Shown here: one piece after another, positions 1 to 9,427 of the stretch | Layout: every line of letters begins with the position of its first letter | How positions within the stretch are numbered: the first letter of the stretch is position 1 | From: Methyloferula stellata AR4 | GTDB taxonomy: Bacteria > Pseudomonadota > Alphaproteobacteria > Rhizobiales > Beijerinckiaceae | Length of the DNA stretch: 64,000 bases | NCBI RefSeq assembly: GCF_000385335.1 | Contig: NZ_ARWA01000001.1 | Location: 450,081-514,080, forward strand | Direction of reading: 5' to 3' | Translations under genes and position numbers: made by a program | Notes under the pieces: generated by a model | Told to the model about the DNA's origin: nothing | The model's input: only the letters and a program-made list of their open reading frames with translations | Databases searched by the model: none

Positions 1-1
1 G

Positions 2-193
2 CTGCGGCGGACATCGGACTATCAGCTCAAAGTTGGGCCTTATAATTTCTACCCAGGTACGGGCTCGATTCAGCGGGACGGCCAAAAGAAAGAGCTGGTT
101 CGTGGCTTGAACGCTTTTCTCAAACTGCTCGATGCAGACGCCTCATTGCCCCGGCCAAGCGACGGCTTGAGGCCACTCTCCAAAACGCTCTGA
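2..193 (+). CDS. C-terminal end of an unidentified protein (partial)
   Basis: An open frame runs in from the left edge for 63 codons and ends at a TGA. The visible piece contains a YNFYPGTGSIQRDG stretch and a basic, helical-looking end. I do not recognise a family. It is followed after 9 bases by a strong hairpin terminator, which supports this being the real end of a gene. It belongs to the same genomic island as the genes to its right. Confidence 0.5.
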   Translation: MRRTSDYQLKVGPYNFYPGTGSIQRDGQKKELVRGLNAFLKLLDADASLPRPSDGLRPLSKTL

Positions 194-202
194 CCATGCG
201 TT

Positions 203-243
203 AAAATGGGGCTTGTCAAAGTCTTGACAGACCCCATTTTTAT
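203..243 (+). terminator. Rho-independent terminator
   Basis: A nine-base arm, AAAATGGGG (203-211), pairs with CCCCATTTT (232-240). An inner stem of TGTCAA with TTGACA closes on a four-base loop (220-223). The run of T at the end of the hairpin completes the terminator for the partial gene ending at 193. The rest of the gap up to 660 (about 420 bases) is less GC-rich, and I see no convincing gene in it. Confidence 0.75.
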
Positions 244-659
244 TAAACACTGACATTCAACGTCAAGCTCTTGAGACTTACTGTCTAAATACTGTCAGAG
301 TTTCTTAGTTTAGTTCTTTTACTTACTGCTTTACCCCCGGGGGAGAGGGAATTTTTATGTGCGGTGATGGCCGCCCACCTCACCTCCTGCCTCCTTGCAT
401 CCTAAGACCGACCACACCGTCCCAGACTTCGCCGTGTTTCGCCGGGCATGACGCCGACACACCTCGTTGGCCGTCTTTTTCATCAGCCTGACCTCTTCCT
501 TCGACTTTCAGGGCCAATTCGCCAGAAGAACAACTCTTCGTCGCCTATGGTGTAAATCATTGGTTTCTTGTCAGTTTTTTGGAAACCCCTACGCTGAATT
601 CGGAAATCGAATCTCTTACTGTTCTGAAATCGACAAGCACTCGCGCACCGCCGATCTTG

Positions 660-2021
660 TTAAGGCCGCTCGCACCAAGCATTGATGAGGGCAGCGAGAT
701 ATTCAGGGTCCTGTTCCCGCCAGACGCGCCCTTCGGCGAGTTCCTTCCCATCATAGATGGCGTGAAGCTCGCCCCGCTTCAGGCGATTGATAAAGGGATA
801 CTGCCTCTGCGCCCCTTTCGAGATATTTTGACTGAGCCCGACCAACTGCGCGCACTGCACGGGCAACGAGGTTCTAAACCGATAGGGCTTCAAGATTTGG
901 CGAGCGCTGAACTCGACTAATGACTTCGGCGGCCTAATCTTTGCGCCAGGATCGGTCTGCTTCATGAGGTAGCGATACCAGCGCCAGCCAGCCCGCACGG
1001 CTTCGGCCTCCGAAGTCGCATAGGACCGGCGTAATCGAAACACATTGCCCGGCAAGCGCTCGCGCCGACAAAGCCGCCTAAGACATTGATGCGACCAAGC
1101 CTCAAAGGGTTTGATGTTTTTAACCGGCAGGGACACCATGACATGGGTATGAAAGCCGCGCGCGTGCCCATTTTCATGGACGTAAACCCAAAACAATTCG
1201 TCGCCTTCTCGCATCTCCGCACGGCGGCGTAGACGTTCATGCCACGGCCTGCCGCGACGCGCCCATTTTTGCGCTTCGTTAAGATATCTGCCCAAGATCA
1301 CGGTCGCCGCCGACGGCTGCACGTTCGCGGCGCTCCAAACGATCGTGACATGCACATTCATGATCGCGCCGTGACGCCACATGGCGAAGGCCATCCCATC
1401 GTATATCTTCGTCGCGTCCTTTAGGGTCAACACGGACGAGCGCAGCTTGGGCCCACGTGTGAAGGGATTATTGGGATCGATAGCCACTGGCGTGGTCGGT
1501 ACGCGACCGACGGCCCCTGGTAAGGCTCCGGACGCCGCGGTGTTGACTGCCAGTTCAAGTCGGAGGAAGAGTTCACGAGAAATTTTCAGCTCCCGCTCGT
1601 CACCGCGCTTCACGCCGTCGGCACGACCATCATCGGTGTCCCGATGCGAGGCTGCGATGGCTTGTCCCGCGACAGATGCCGATGACGAACTAGCTTGCCC
1701 CTGATTGCCTTCGACGGTTTCCGGCTTTGGCTCCCAGCCATCATCCGGGAGGGTCGCGCCAAATTTCGGCAGCGGGGGGCGCGGACCATAAATACGGGCC
1801 GCCCGCTGCTGCTGGTTCCATACTTCCAAGGTCCGCTTCGGCTGACGCGTCAGGACGCGCAGGACCTCTCGGTGTTCATCGCCGAAGCCCCCAGCGTACC
1901 GTTCCAGTTCTTGGATACGCGGATCAGGATGCCCGGCAAGGCCGGACCCGATCAAAGCTCGTGCGCGGTCGGCAGGGTCGGTGAAGCTCCGCAGCCATTC
2001 AATTGTGTCATCACTTATCAT
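660..2021 (-). CDS. HUH-type Rep-like protein (putative rolling-circle replication initiator)
   Basis: The product is about 453 residues from the ATG at 2021. I prefer this start because GGAAC precedes it; an in-frame ATG at 2165 would add 48 residues of poor composition. Three spaced motifs match rolling-circle initiators: NVHVTIVW near residue 220, GFHTHVMVSLP near 290 (the metal-binding H-x-H), and WRWYRYLMKQ near 349, which fits the Y-x-x-Y-x-x-K pattern with candidate nicking tyrosines. Such proteins nick one DNA strand and attach to it through tyrosine; they occur in plasmids, filamentous phages and integrated elements. The N-terminal half is low-complexity and unrecognised. The context, an island with an integrase at 10.8-12.1 kb, fits a mobile-element replication gene. 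The family call rests on motif reading only. Confidence 0.55.
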   Translation of the reverse strand: MISDDTIEWLRSFTDPADRARALIGSGLAGHPDPRIQELERYAGGFGDEHREVLRVLTRQPKRTLEVWNQQQRAARIYGPRPPLPKFGATLPDDGWEPKPETVEGNQGQASSSSASVAGQAIAASHRDTDDGRADGVKRGDERELKISRELFLRLELAVNTAASGALPGAVGRVPTTPVAIDPNNPFTRGPKLRSSVLTLKDATKIYDGMAFAMWRHGAIMNVHVTIVWSAANVQPSAATVILGRYLNEAQKWARRGRPWHERLRRRAEMREGDELFWVYVHENGHARGFHTHVMVSLPVKNIKPFEAWSHQCLRRLCRRERLPGNVFRLRRSYATSEAEAVRAGWRWYRYLMKQTDPGAKIRPPKSLVEFSARQILKPYRFRTSLPVQCAQLVGLSQNISKGAQRQYPFINRLKRGELHAIYDGKELAEGRVWREQDPEYLAALINAWCERP

Positions 2022-2248
2022 TGCAGTTCCGATGAATTTAGGGGATCGTCGCGGGAGCGGGGTCTTCAATAGCCCCGTCCCCGCCATGCGGTTCGTCGTG
2101 GGAAGCTGCTCGGCATCTGCGCCACTGACCAATGGCTTCGCAGCGCATGGAGTGGCGATCAGCATGCAGCCAACTATTTGATTTCAATGCCAGCGCGGCA
2201 GTTTTACGCGCTGGGCTTTCTGAAATCCGTTTGGCTAAGGATCTGAAA

Positions 2249-2683
2249 TCAGGGGGTGGGCGAACTCGGGTCCTGCTTAGCGCCGGTCTTCTGCCCGTTT
2301 AAGGACGCCTCAATACCGGAGAAGTAGTACCACCCAGGCCGCTGAACATATGCGCGGTTTTTGCGCTTGGTCACGCGGCCGGTCAGGGCTAAGTGCAACA
2401 CTGACGAGTCGTGCTCTGCGTAACATTTTTGAAGATCGGCGAGAGCGGGAGGAGCAAATGCTCCACGGTCTGGCCGAGATTGGCAGCGGTTGACAAGCGA
2501 ACGCCCGAGATTGAAAAGATCGTCTGAATCCAGATAAATAACGTATTCGACGAGAGCATAGGCTTGATGGTCAGGGTCTTTGAGATCGAGAATCCAAAGC
2601 CACGCATCCCGGACTGACATGCCGTCGAGCGGGCGGAGGTCGATATGCGCATATCGCGCGCGTTCTTCGTCTATAGCCAACAT
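2249..2683 (-). CDS. Hypothetical protein
   Basis: The product has 144 residues. A good ribosome site (AAGGAGA, 7 bases before the ATG) supports it as a real gene. The protein is acidic in its first half (DLRPLDGMSVRDAW, LDLKDPDHQAYALVEYVIYLDSDDLF) and looks mostly helical. A basic patch (TGRVTKRKNRAYVQRPGWYYFSG) and a polar tail follow. I do not recognise a domain. It lies upstream of the Rep-like gene on the same strand, with about 230 bases between them, so the two may be transcribed together. Confidence 0.55.
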   Translation of the reverse strand: MLAIDEERARYAHIDLRPLDGMSVRDAWLWILDLKDPDHQAYALVEYVIYLDSDDLFNLGRSLVNRCQSRPDRGAFAPPALADLQKCYAEHDSSVLHLALTGRVTKRKNRAYVQRPGWYYFSGIEASLNGQKTGAKQDPSSPTP

Positions 2684-2904
2684 TGGACAATCTCCTTCAC
2701 TTCATGAGTGTCGGAGCGTCCCGATGAAGACCGGAAACGGTCCCCGACGTGTAATATAGAGTCCAGCGACCGCCACTTGGCCCGAAACAGCGATTTTTCT
2801 CGAAAATGCCCTGCGAAAAACTGCCGCTGATGCAAGAACGTCACTAATTTTTGGCAACAACGGATCGACCGCCGTGAATCTCCTTCGCCTACAAGGAGGT
2901 TTTC

Positions 2905-3972
2905 ATGGCACCCGAATTCCCTGAACAGTTCGATTACTTGCCGCTTATCCCCGAGCCCGTTCTCCGGAAGCATCAGGTTCATCAACCGCACGACTCGCGC
3001 TTTCGGGCCTCCGCTCGCCTGCTCCAAGCGCTCTGGCGAACCGATAAGCAATTGCCGGCCGGGACCTATATCTCGTCCGAGGGCAAAGCGGTTCGGCTCG
3101 GCAGCCGTCTTAGTTCAGCGGCGGCCAGGACCGGCGCGAACTTCATTTCCCGCGACATCGCAGCTCTCGCCTTCAAAGAAGTCTGCTACCGGGAAATCGG
3201 CGCGGCCATCGACGAAGAGAGGCTTTACTGCAATTTGTTATCGTCCACGCCTTTGGTCTTCAACCTGATCGGACCAATGCGGCTTGACCTTGAACTGGCC
3301 ACCGCTGTCATGAGAAAGATCATCCCTGGTTTCATGGGCACGATCACCCAGGTCATCTTCGAACATTCCCCAGCGCGCCGAGACCCGCGTTTCACGCATG
3401 ACGGCACCGCCTTCGATGCTGTCATGCGCTATACGACCGACGCCGGCCGTCGCGGGTTCATCGCCGTAGAGGTGAAATATTCGGAGAGCTGCACGGAACC
3501 CGTGCCGACCCTTCGGCCTCGCTACGATGAACTTTCCCGCGAAACGGGCCTCTTCGTCGATGCTGACAACGCGGAATTGCGCACAAATCCGCTCCAGCAG
3601 CTTTGGCGGGAACATTGTCTCGCGCAGATCATGATCCAAAACGGGCTCTATGATGAAGGCTATTTCGTCCTCATCGCGCCACGGCTCAACCATTTGGTCC
3701 AAAGTGCTGCGAACGGTTATGTCCGTCAGCTCAAGGAGCCGGTGGCGGGACTCGTGCCCTTCATCAACGTCACCCTCGAAACTGTCATCGAGGCCATGAA
3801 GGAAGCCGGTGCTACCTCGGAGGCCTCAACCCTCTATCGCCGATACTGCGACTTCTGGCTGGTCGATGGGGAGATCGAACTTGCCTTGAGCGGAACGTTT
3901 AAGCCGAAGCGCACGTCAGAGAAGCAGGCTGCGCCGTCGAAAAAGACACGCAAATCCCATCAGGCGGCTTGA
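2905..3972 (+). CDS. PGN_0703-type putative restriction endonuclease (PD-(D/E)XK fold)
   Basis: The product has 355 residues and is preceded by a near-perfect ribosome site (AAGGAGG, 6 bases before the ATG). The middle has the layout of a PD-(D/E)XK nuclease: an acidic residue in TAFDAVMRY (about residue 170), then VEVKYSES (about 189-195), giving the E-x-K pair. The surrounding sequence (FNLIGPMRLDLELATAVMRK, then a long nuclease core) resembles the PGN_0703 family of putative restriction endonucleases. The C-terminus is lysine-rich and may bind DNA. It reads towards a C5 methyltransferase 170 bases downstream, so it could be the cutting partner of that enzyme. That pairing is inferred from position only. 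Confidence 0.65.
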   Translation: MAPEFPEQFDYLPLIPEPVLRKHQVHQPHDSRFRASARLLQALWRTDKQLPAGTYISSEGKAVRLGSRLSSAAARTGANFISRDIAALAFKEVCYREIGAAIDEERLYCNLLSSTPLVFNLIGPMRLDLELATAVMRKIIPGFMGTITQVIFEHSPARRDPRFTHDGTAFDAVMRYTTDAGRRGFIAVEVKYSESCTEPVPTLRPRYDELSRETGLFVDADNAELRTNPLQQLWREHCLAQIMIQNGLYDEGYFVLIAPRLNHLVQSAANGYVRQLKEPVAGLVPFINVTLETVIEAMKEAGATSEASTLYRRYCDFWLVDGEIELALSGTFKPKRTSEKQAAPSKKTRKSHQAA

Positions 3973-4145
3973 ATGTCAAAATCGCCGGCTGTTCATTCGA
4001 GTCGGCGACTTTCATTTCATCTACCAGTTTGGCTGTCGAAGGCGACGATTGCCCTTTCGAGGCAGAAATAGCGGGTTAGGAAATTCCTAAACGAAATATT
4101 TGCACCTGGCTCTCATCTTCAAACCGATGCATATTGGATTTGAAG

Positions 4146-5465
4146 ATGCGGTCGCCGGAAAACATGCCATTAAAGCGGCGAAAAATTATCAGGTTCGCGG
4201 ATTGCTTCGCCGGGTGTGGGGGCCTCTCGCTCGGGCTCATGCAAGCAGGCCTGATTGGCCGCTTCGCAATCGAGCACGATGCCTTCGCATTTGAAACCCT
4301 TTCAACGAACCTAGTCGGCGCCGACACCCGTTACAAATTTCAATGGCCGAAATGGCTCCGAAAGGAGCCAGTTTCAATTGGCACTTTCTTAAAGAAGAAT
4401 AAACACCAGCTTGAAGCACTCAAGGGATCGATTGACCTTCTTGTCGGCGGGCCGCCCTGCCAAGGATTTTCAAGCGCCGGGCGCCGGCAACATGATGATC
4501 CGCGAAACCAACTCTTTGCGTCGTACTTGCGGTTAGTTGATGCCTTACAGCCGAGGGCAGTCCTCATAGAGAACGTGCGTGGCTTTACGCTCGACTTTGA
4601 TACGGAAGGCAAGTCCAAGAACTATGCGCAAAAGCTCCGCAACCGCCTTTCGGAAGAGTATGACGTTTACGAGGAATTGATTAACGTCTCTGAATTTGGA
4701 GTACCCCAAGCCCGGACACGTTATTTCTTGATTGCGATAAAACCAGGGTTTTGCGAAGAAAATCCATTCACCTTGCTACGCCGCCGCTTGCCGTCTTTCC
4801 TTAGGACAAAAGGCATTAAGGCACCCGTTGGTGCTTGGTCGGCAATCTCTGACTTAGAAGTTGCTAGAGGGGGAGTTCAGGCCTCAAAAGATACGGCGGG
4901 CTTTGAAGAAATTTGCCATGCCGGCGCGCGCACGCAATTTCAAAAACTGATGGCAAGCGGAGCGACTTGCACATCTGATTTGCGCCTTGCACGACATTCT
5001 GCGGAAATCGTTGAGCGGTTCTCACACATCATCAAGGAAAGCCATCTGGAGGGAAGGCTCAATACCTCGATAAGCAATGCACTTCGGACCCGCTACGGAC
5101 TTAAAAAGCAAGCATTGAGGGTGCTCGACCCGGACCTTCCGGCTCCGACCATCACCAGCATGCCGGACGACCTCCTACATTATCGCGAGCCAAGGACGTT
5201 GACCGTGCGTGAAAACGCCCGGCTCCAGTCATTTCCCGATTGGTTTTCATTCAAAGGGAAGTATACGACCGGAGGAGATCGGCGGCGGCGCGAAGTACCG
5301 CGCTTTACCCAAGTCGCGAACGCTGTCCCGCCCCTTGTCGCCGAGGCCTTGGGAGAGCTGTTGAAGGACATACTTACAAAAAAACCTAAAACGAAGGTGC
5401 GAAAAATTTCACGTTGTTCCCTTCATCGCAGCCAAAAGGTCCCGGAAGTTCGTGCGCAAGCCTAA
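4146..5465 (+). CDS. DNA (cytosine-5-)-methyltransferase
   Basis: The product is about 439 residues. The C5-methylase motifs come in order: motif I FADCFAGCGGLSLGL near residue 15, motif IV GGPPCQGFS near 100 with the catalytic cysteine in PPC, motif VI ENVRGF near 142, motif VIII QARTRYF near 188, and motifs IX-X RENARLQSFPDWF to QVANAVPP near 355-395. The region from about 200 to 340 should be the target recognition domain. It transfers a methyl group from S-adenosylmethionine to C5 of cytosine. The start is uncertain: ATG at 4146 or 4164. It is less GC-rich than the core genome. Its 3' end overlaps the convergent receiver gene by 57 bases, and a Vsr gene lies 3.3 kb on. Confidence 0.9.
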   Translation: MRSPENMPLKRRKIIRFADCFAGCGGLSLGLMQAGLIGRFAIEHDAFAFETLSTNLVGADTRYKFQWPKWLRKEPVSIGTFLKKNKHQLEALKGSIDLLVGGPPCQGFSSAGRRQHDDPRNQLFASYLRLVDALQPRAVLIENVRGFTLDFDTEGKSKNYAQKLRNRLSEEYDVYEELINVSEFGVPQARTRYFLIAIKPGFCEENPFTLLRRRLPSFLRTKGIKAPVGAWSAISDLEVARGGVQASKDTAGFEEICHAGARTQFQKLMASGATCTSDLRLARHSAEIVERFSHIIKESHLEGRLNTSISNALRTRYGLKKQALRVLDPDLPAPTITSMPDDLLHYREPRTLTVRENARLQSFPDWFSFKGKYTTGGDRRRREVPRFTQVANAVPPLVAEALGELLKDILTKKPKTKVRKISRCSLHRSQKVPEVRAQA

Positions 5466-6338
5466 TATCGTCTGTCGAAGCTCGCGGGTTTTATCGAGGC
5501 TTATAATTTGCCCACTGGCATCCGTTACTCCTTGCGGCCTACCTTCAGGCAAGAGCACTTGGTGGCCAAGTATGTTCCGCCCAGGTACCACTTTCTGCTG
5601 GTAATCGACAACTGAAGTCCGATATTGCTTGTGCGCTTCGAAAGGCTTTTGTTTAAGCAGACCGGCCAAGACTCGCAGGCGATCATATGCCGTGAAAATT
5701 AGATGGGCTTCGGAAAAATTTGATATATGCGTGGCGGCTTGGAGTTCAGCATAGATTTTATTCATCTTGGCTATTTGAGTTTCGATATGCCTCAATGCGT
5801 CTTTAAGTAGACTTGCTCTGCCACCCGCATCTAATTGTTCGTGCATGAGTAGAAGGCACTCATTGACCATTTGATCAATGTCCGCAGTCGCTCCCATGAC
5901 GATGCCGCGCGTGTGGTCAAGGTCGAGAACTTTCTTCACGAGAGATTCAAAAACACCCATGACCTCTTCGATAAGGTCGTTTCGGCCAGCGCAAAAGACT
6001 CCCTCAAGATTATTCTCGAACGCGAGCTGTCGCAGTGTGTCGGCAGAGTTGTTTGCAGAATAAAAAATAACGTCCTTATAAGGTACGGTACCTCGTATTT
6101 CGGCAATTGCATCCTGACCTTGGACTCCAGCCCCTAGGTCGAAATCCACCAACAGTAAATCGACTTCATCCTTAAATACCTCGTCGGCGATCTTATCGCG
6201 CACCTGTTCTATTGACTGGCAAAGTATGGGATTAAATTCGAATCCCTCTTCGCGCATCCGTTGCTTAATAGGGGTGATCTGTGGCTCGACATAGTTCGGC
6301 TGGTCTTCGACCCAAAGGACGTTGAAATCGAGTCTCAT
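5409..6338 (-). CDS. Stand-alone receiver-domain protein of the GHKL/Vsr operon
   Basis: The product has 309 residues. The first 130 read as a response-regulator receiver: acidic pair in VLWVEDQPN (11-12), likely phospho-acceptor Asp65 in LLLVDFDLG, and a Ser in VIFYSANNS. The usual conserved lysine near the end of the domain is not obvious (FCAGRND sits there). The remaining 180 residues are helical, with no DNA-binding domain I can recognise. Its ATG overlaps the TGA of the upstream GHKL gene (ATGA), so translation is probably coupled and the GHKL protein is its natural partner. It may relay a signal by protein contact rather than by binding DNA. Phosphotransfer is inferred. Confidence 0.75.
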   Translation of the reverse strand: MRLDFNVLWVEDQPNYVEPQITPIKQRMREEGFEFNPILCQSIEQVRDKIADEVFKDEVDLLLVDFDLGAGVQGQDAIAEIRGTVPYKDVIFYSANNSADTLRQLAFENNLEGVFCAGRNDLIEEVMGVFESLVKKVLDLDHTRGIVMGATADIDQMVNECLLLMHEQLDAGGRASLLKDALRHIETQIAKMNKIYAELQAATHISNFSEAHLIFTAYDRLRVLAGLLKQKPFEAHKQYRTSVVDYQQKVVPGRNILGHQVLLPEGRPQGVTDASGQIISLDKTRELRQTILGLRTNFRDLLAAMKGTT

Positions 6339-8749
6339 TTTGGTTTCTTTCCGCCAATGACTTTAATAATAAAGGCGGCTCCACGCTCTGTGTCTTCATC
6401 GAGTTCGATGGTCCCCCCCATTTCGCCCAGAACTTGCCGTACGTGATAGAGGCCAAGGCCGGACCCATGGGTCGTAGTGTAGCCCATTTCAAAAAGACGC
6501 TTTTTATTCGCACCCGTTGCAATTCCGTTTCCGTTATCGCTCACTTTCATGACCATTCCGGAACGTTCCAGCGGAGACAGCTCGAACTTTATCCGGGTGG
6601 CCCGGGCGCGCCTCGCATTGCTGATGAGGTTATCGACAATGATAGCAGCGTTCATCGGGTTGAACGTCATCTCTAAGCCAGGATGTTCATTGACCAACTC
6701 TATTTTGAGGCGAGCGCTGCCAGAAGTACGGGCAATCTGGTCAATATAGTCGGCGATGAAGGCCGGAAAGTCCGCTTTGATCTTTTCAGAGTCTAAGACA
6801 AAATTGGCGCGTGCAGCGAACTTTGTTACCGCCATGACCTTCCGGTTTAGGAAAGCCATCTGCTCCACAGCCTTCAACACGTCTTCCCTAGGAATCGACT
6901 TCTTGTCGGCTGTTGCAGCAAGAAGGTTTTCGATTTGTTGATGTATCGCGACGGCATAAATGGTCGCTTGGTGGTGAAGGCTTAGTATCGTCTTCACATC
7001 CAAGCTTACGACACTTTCAAGGAAGCTTGATCGCCGCCGCTCGGTCTCAGCCTCCGCTTCCGACCGCTTTGCCGCGGCTTCTGCGATGACGGCACGGCCT
7101 GTCGCCGCCTCTGCCGCCTCACGCTCTCGGTCCGCAACCTTCCTTGCCTCGGCTTCTGCTTTCTTCAGTTCTTCGAAGCGCTTTTCAGCGCCTTCCAGCC
7201 TGCGCAATAGCGAGGCATCTCCAACTTTTTCGGCGATCGACCGAAGGCTAACTAAGGAAGACTCAAATTGCTCAGAGCGCTCGTTAAGTAAGCCGACGAG
7301 ACGCTTGCTGTATTGAAGAAGCTCTACATCATCATTGTCGACAAGGCTTGCAACAGCAGCAGACACCCTGGCGCGGCCATCGTCTGTCAGGAGGCGAGAA
7401 AGGTCGTCGGTATCAGACTCGCCCTTATCAACCCAAGAGACAGGAACAACATACTTCTCAAGTCGCTTGAGACAATATTCCATAAAGGCCTCACGCAACT
7501 CTCTGACAGCAGGCGAGTCTATGAGACCTTGGTTTCGGCTTGAGGCTTCTTGGAAATCTTCGTCAGAACCGAAAACATCTAGCCGACCAATGATTTCGCG
7601 AGAACCCAAGAAGCGACTATGTCCTTGTTGCTTGCGCCTGTTGTAGCCAAACCAATCGTCGCCATCTTCTCCTATCGGATATACTCGAAAGCCGTTCCTG
7701 AACACGAAGACGGAACCGAATTGGACCGAGGGTAGTCCGACTCGCCGGGCAAAGGTGACTTTTGCGGAACGGTTCAAATAATAGATTTCACCCCTGAACC
7801 CGGAATGGTTTAGGCGCTTGTAGGGATTTGGCTCCCGAATTTTGTAGACGATCTCGCCACGGTCGGTCAGCATAGTGTTTATGTGACCGTCTTCGATATC
7901 GACGCGTATAAATGTCGTCTTTTCCCGCAAGGCGGAGAAGATGAAGTTTCCAACTTGGCCATTTACAATTTGGCCTGCAACTGTGTCCTCATCGTCTTTG
8001 CTTGCCTTAGCCTCGGCTTGCTTGTCCCCCTGTCGTTCACCAGGAGCAATGATGGTTATGGAAAAACTGTCGGCGCCATCGCCGAATGGATTAATGAGTT
8101 TTGCCAATGAAGCCTTGAGTTCAAGTAGGCGTTGCCGGTCCCAGTGAACCCGTAGCCGCTTCAGTTCGATAACCGTGCCGTGGCGAAGCTTATTGCCGAA
8201 TCGGCGCATTTCTGCTGGCAATTCGAACTCAGCAGCTTCGGCGTAAGTCACCGGAACCTGTTCAAAGTGCTCTTTGTCGTCCTTTTCAAACCGTTGCCAA
8301 TCAACCGTGAGCAGATGCACAGTCTTTGCGCGAGTTCCGTGGGGCCGTGATTGCAGGATGAGTTCTTGCCCGAGCCTGTCTGACGAGAAGCGCCCTACGC
8401 CTTTGCTTCCAGCGTAGTGGGAACGGTCCGCCGCAACATCCCTAAAATCCTTACCGGTGCGCCCCTCACGCTTTGAAGAATAGGCGACGAACAACCATTT
8501 GTTTTGGATGTCCTCAAGCGACATGCCACACCCATTGTCGGCAATGACGACGCTGCTCTCCCCGAAAAAGAGCCAGACTTCGGTGGCGTTCGCGTCATAG
8601 GAGTTCTTGACCATCTCGAAGATGGCGACTTCGTCGTCGGTAATAAGCTCTCGGCCAAGGACCCGCTTCAAGCCGGTACTTACATCAAAATGCAGCCTCT
8701 TGGTGCCGGCGCGGCCCCTGGCCGTCTCCTTAACGCTGGTGTCAACCAT
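6335..8749 (-). CDS. Dual GHKL ATPase protein (MutL/Hsp90-like N-terminus, histidine-kinase-like C-terminus)
   Basis: The product is about 804 residues from the ATG at 8749, which overlaps the end of vsr by 8 bases. The N-terminus is a GHKL ATPase of the Hsp90/MutL/MORC kind: FEMVKNSYDANA near residue 50, ADNGCGM near 71, GSKGVGRFSSDRLG near 116. A coiled coil rich in E, A and R follows (about 485-570). Next is a helical segment with LSLHHQATIYAVAIHQQ near 586, which could supply a phospho-histidine. A second GHKL domain is kinase-like: IVDNLISNARRA near 700, VSDNGNGI near 738, GSGLGLYHVRQVLGEMGG near 766. GHKL proteins beside methylases and Vsr nucleases are known from restriction-type islands. 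The kinase activity and target are inferred. Confidence 0.8.
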   Translation of the reverse strand: MVDTSVKETARGRAGTKRLHFDVSTGLKRVLGRELITDDEVAIFEMVKNSYDANATEVWLFFGESSVVIADNGCGMSLEDIQNKWLFVAYSSKREGRTGKDFRDVAADRSHYAGSKGVGRFSSDRLGQELILQSRPHGTRAKTVHLLTVDWQRFEKDDKEHFEQVPVTYAEAAEFELPAEMRRFGNKLRHGTVIELKRLRVHWDRQRLLELKASLAKLINPFGDGADSFSITIIAPGERQGDKQAEAKASKDDEDTVAGQIVNGQVGNFIFSALREKTTFIRVDIEDGHINTMLTDRGEIVYKIREPNPYKRLNHSGFRGEIYYLNRSAKVTFARRVGLPSVQFGSVFVFRNGFRVYPIGEDGDDWFGYNRRKQQGHSRFLGSREIIGRLDVFGSDEDFQEASSRNQGLIDSPAVRELREAFMEYCLKRLEKYVVPVSWVDKGESDTDDLSRLLTDDGRARVSAAVASLVDNDDVELLQYSKRLVGLLNERSEQFESSLVSLRSIAEKVGDASLLRRLEGAEKRFEELKKAEAEARKVADREREAAEAATGRAVIAEAAAKRSEAEAETERRRSSFLESVVSLDVKTILSLHHQATIYAVAIHQQIENLLAATADKKSIPREDVLKAVEQMAFLNRKVMAVTKFAARANFVLDSEKIKADFPAFIADYIDQIARTSGSARLKIELVNEHPGLEMTFNPMNAAIIVDNLISNARRARATRIKFELSPLERSGMVMKVSDNGNGIATGANKKRLFEMGYTTTHGSGLGLYHVRQVLGEMGGTIELDEDTERGAAFIIKVIGGKKPK

Positions 8750-9182
8750 GCATGGGACTCCCTGCGATGTTAGACACGGGGCCAAGGAAATGAGTCAGCT
8801 TCCTTGCCAGACGCTCAGGTGCTTTTGTTTCGCATTCCCAAAGCGTCAGTACCTTCCACCCGTCCTGTCGCAGGAGCTGGATATTAGAAAGGTCGCGCTC
8901 CTTGTTTCGCCGGAACTTTTCCGCCCAATAATCACGCCTGCTCTTCGGCATATTGGCGATGCTGCAACCTTCATGGGCGTGCCAAAAGCAACCATGCACG
9001 AAAATGACCTTCCTTCGAGATGGGAATGTTAGGTCAGGAACTCCGGGCAGGCTCCGCCTGTGAAGGCGGAAACGATAACCCAGCCGGTGCAATGAACAGC
9101 GCACGATCATTTCCGGCTTCGTATCCTTGCTGCGGATCAAGGCCATGCGGGCGCTTCGTTCTTTTTTTGAAAGGGTATCCAT
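8742..9182 (-). CDS. vsr: Very-short-patch-repair (Vsr) endonuclease
   Basis: The product is about 146 residues from MDTLSKKERSARMALIRSKDTKPE, the usual beginning of the family; in-frame ATGs at 9212 and 9242 are alternatives. It has the Vsr signature: SLPGVPDLTF with catalytic Asp near residue 50, IFVHGCFWHAHEGC near 60-73 with the metal and catalytic histidines, then YWAEKFRRNKERD and WKVLTLWEC. Vsr nicks DNA 5' to the T of T:G mismatches that arise when 5-methylcytosine deaminates, so it normally accompanies a cytosine-5 methylase; one is at 4146-5465. It starts the operon vsr, GHKL gene, receiver gene. Some Vsr-fold proteins act as restriction nucleases instead. Confidence 0.9.
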   Translation of the reverse strand: MDTLSKKERSARMALIRSKDTKPEMIVRCSLHRLGYRFRLHRRSLPGVPDLTFPSRRKVIFVHGCFWHAHEGCSIANMPKSRRDYWAEKFRRNKERDLSNIQLLRQDGWKVLTLWECETKAPERLARKLTHFLGPVSNIAGSPMHG

Positions 9183-9427
9183 GCTTTTTGTTCGAGTTTC
9201 CGGGTACCGCATAGGGTGCCGCTGACTCCCATTTGTGTCCATAAGCCTTTTCGGGATTCTCAGCGCAAAAGAGGCCGTCAGCCAATTTCTTGCCGAAATA
9301 AGTCAGATAACTGAGTCACCCCGGACGGGAGCATCCAGCTTATGGATGCCGTCAAGATAGGCCGTCGCCAAGGCCATGCGGCTAGAATCTTTGGCTTTTT
9401 GGCGTTTTTACTCGCCGGAACTACCTG

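Noticed and set aside
1-700. Left attachment site of the island
   Set aside because: No copy of the tRNA-Thr 3' end was seen here; the left boundary must lie outside the window.
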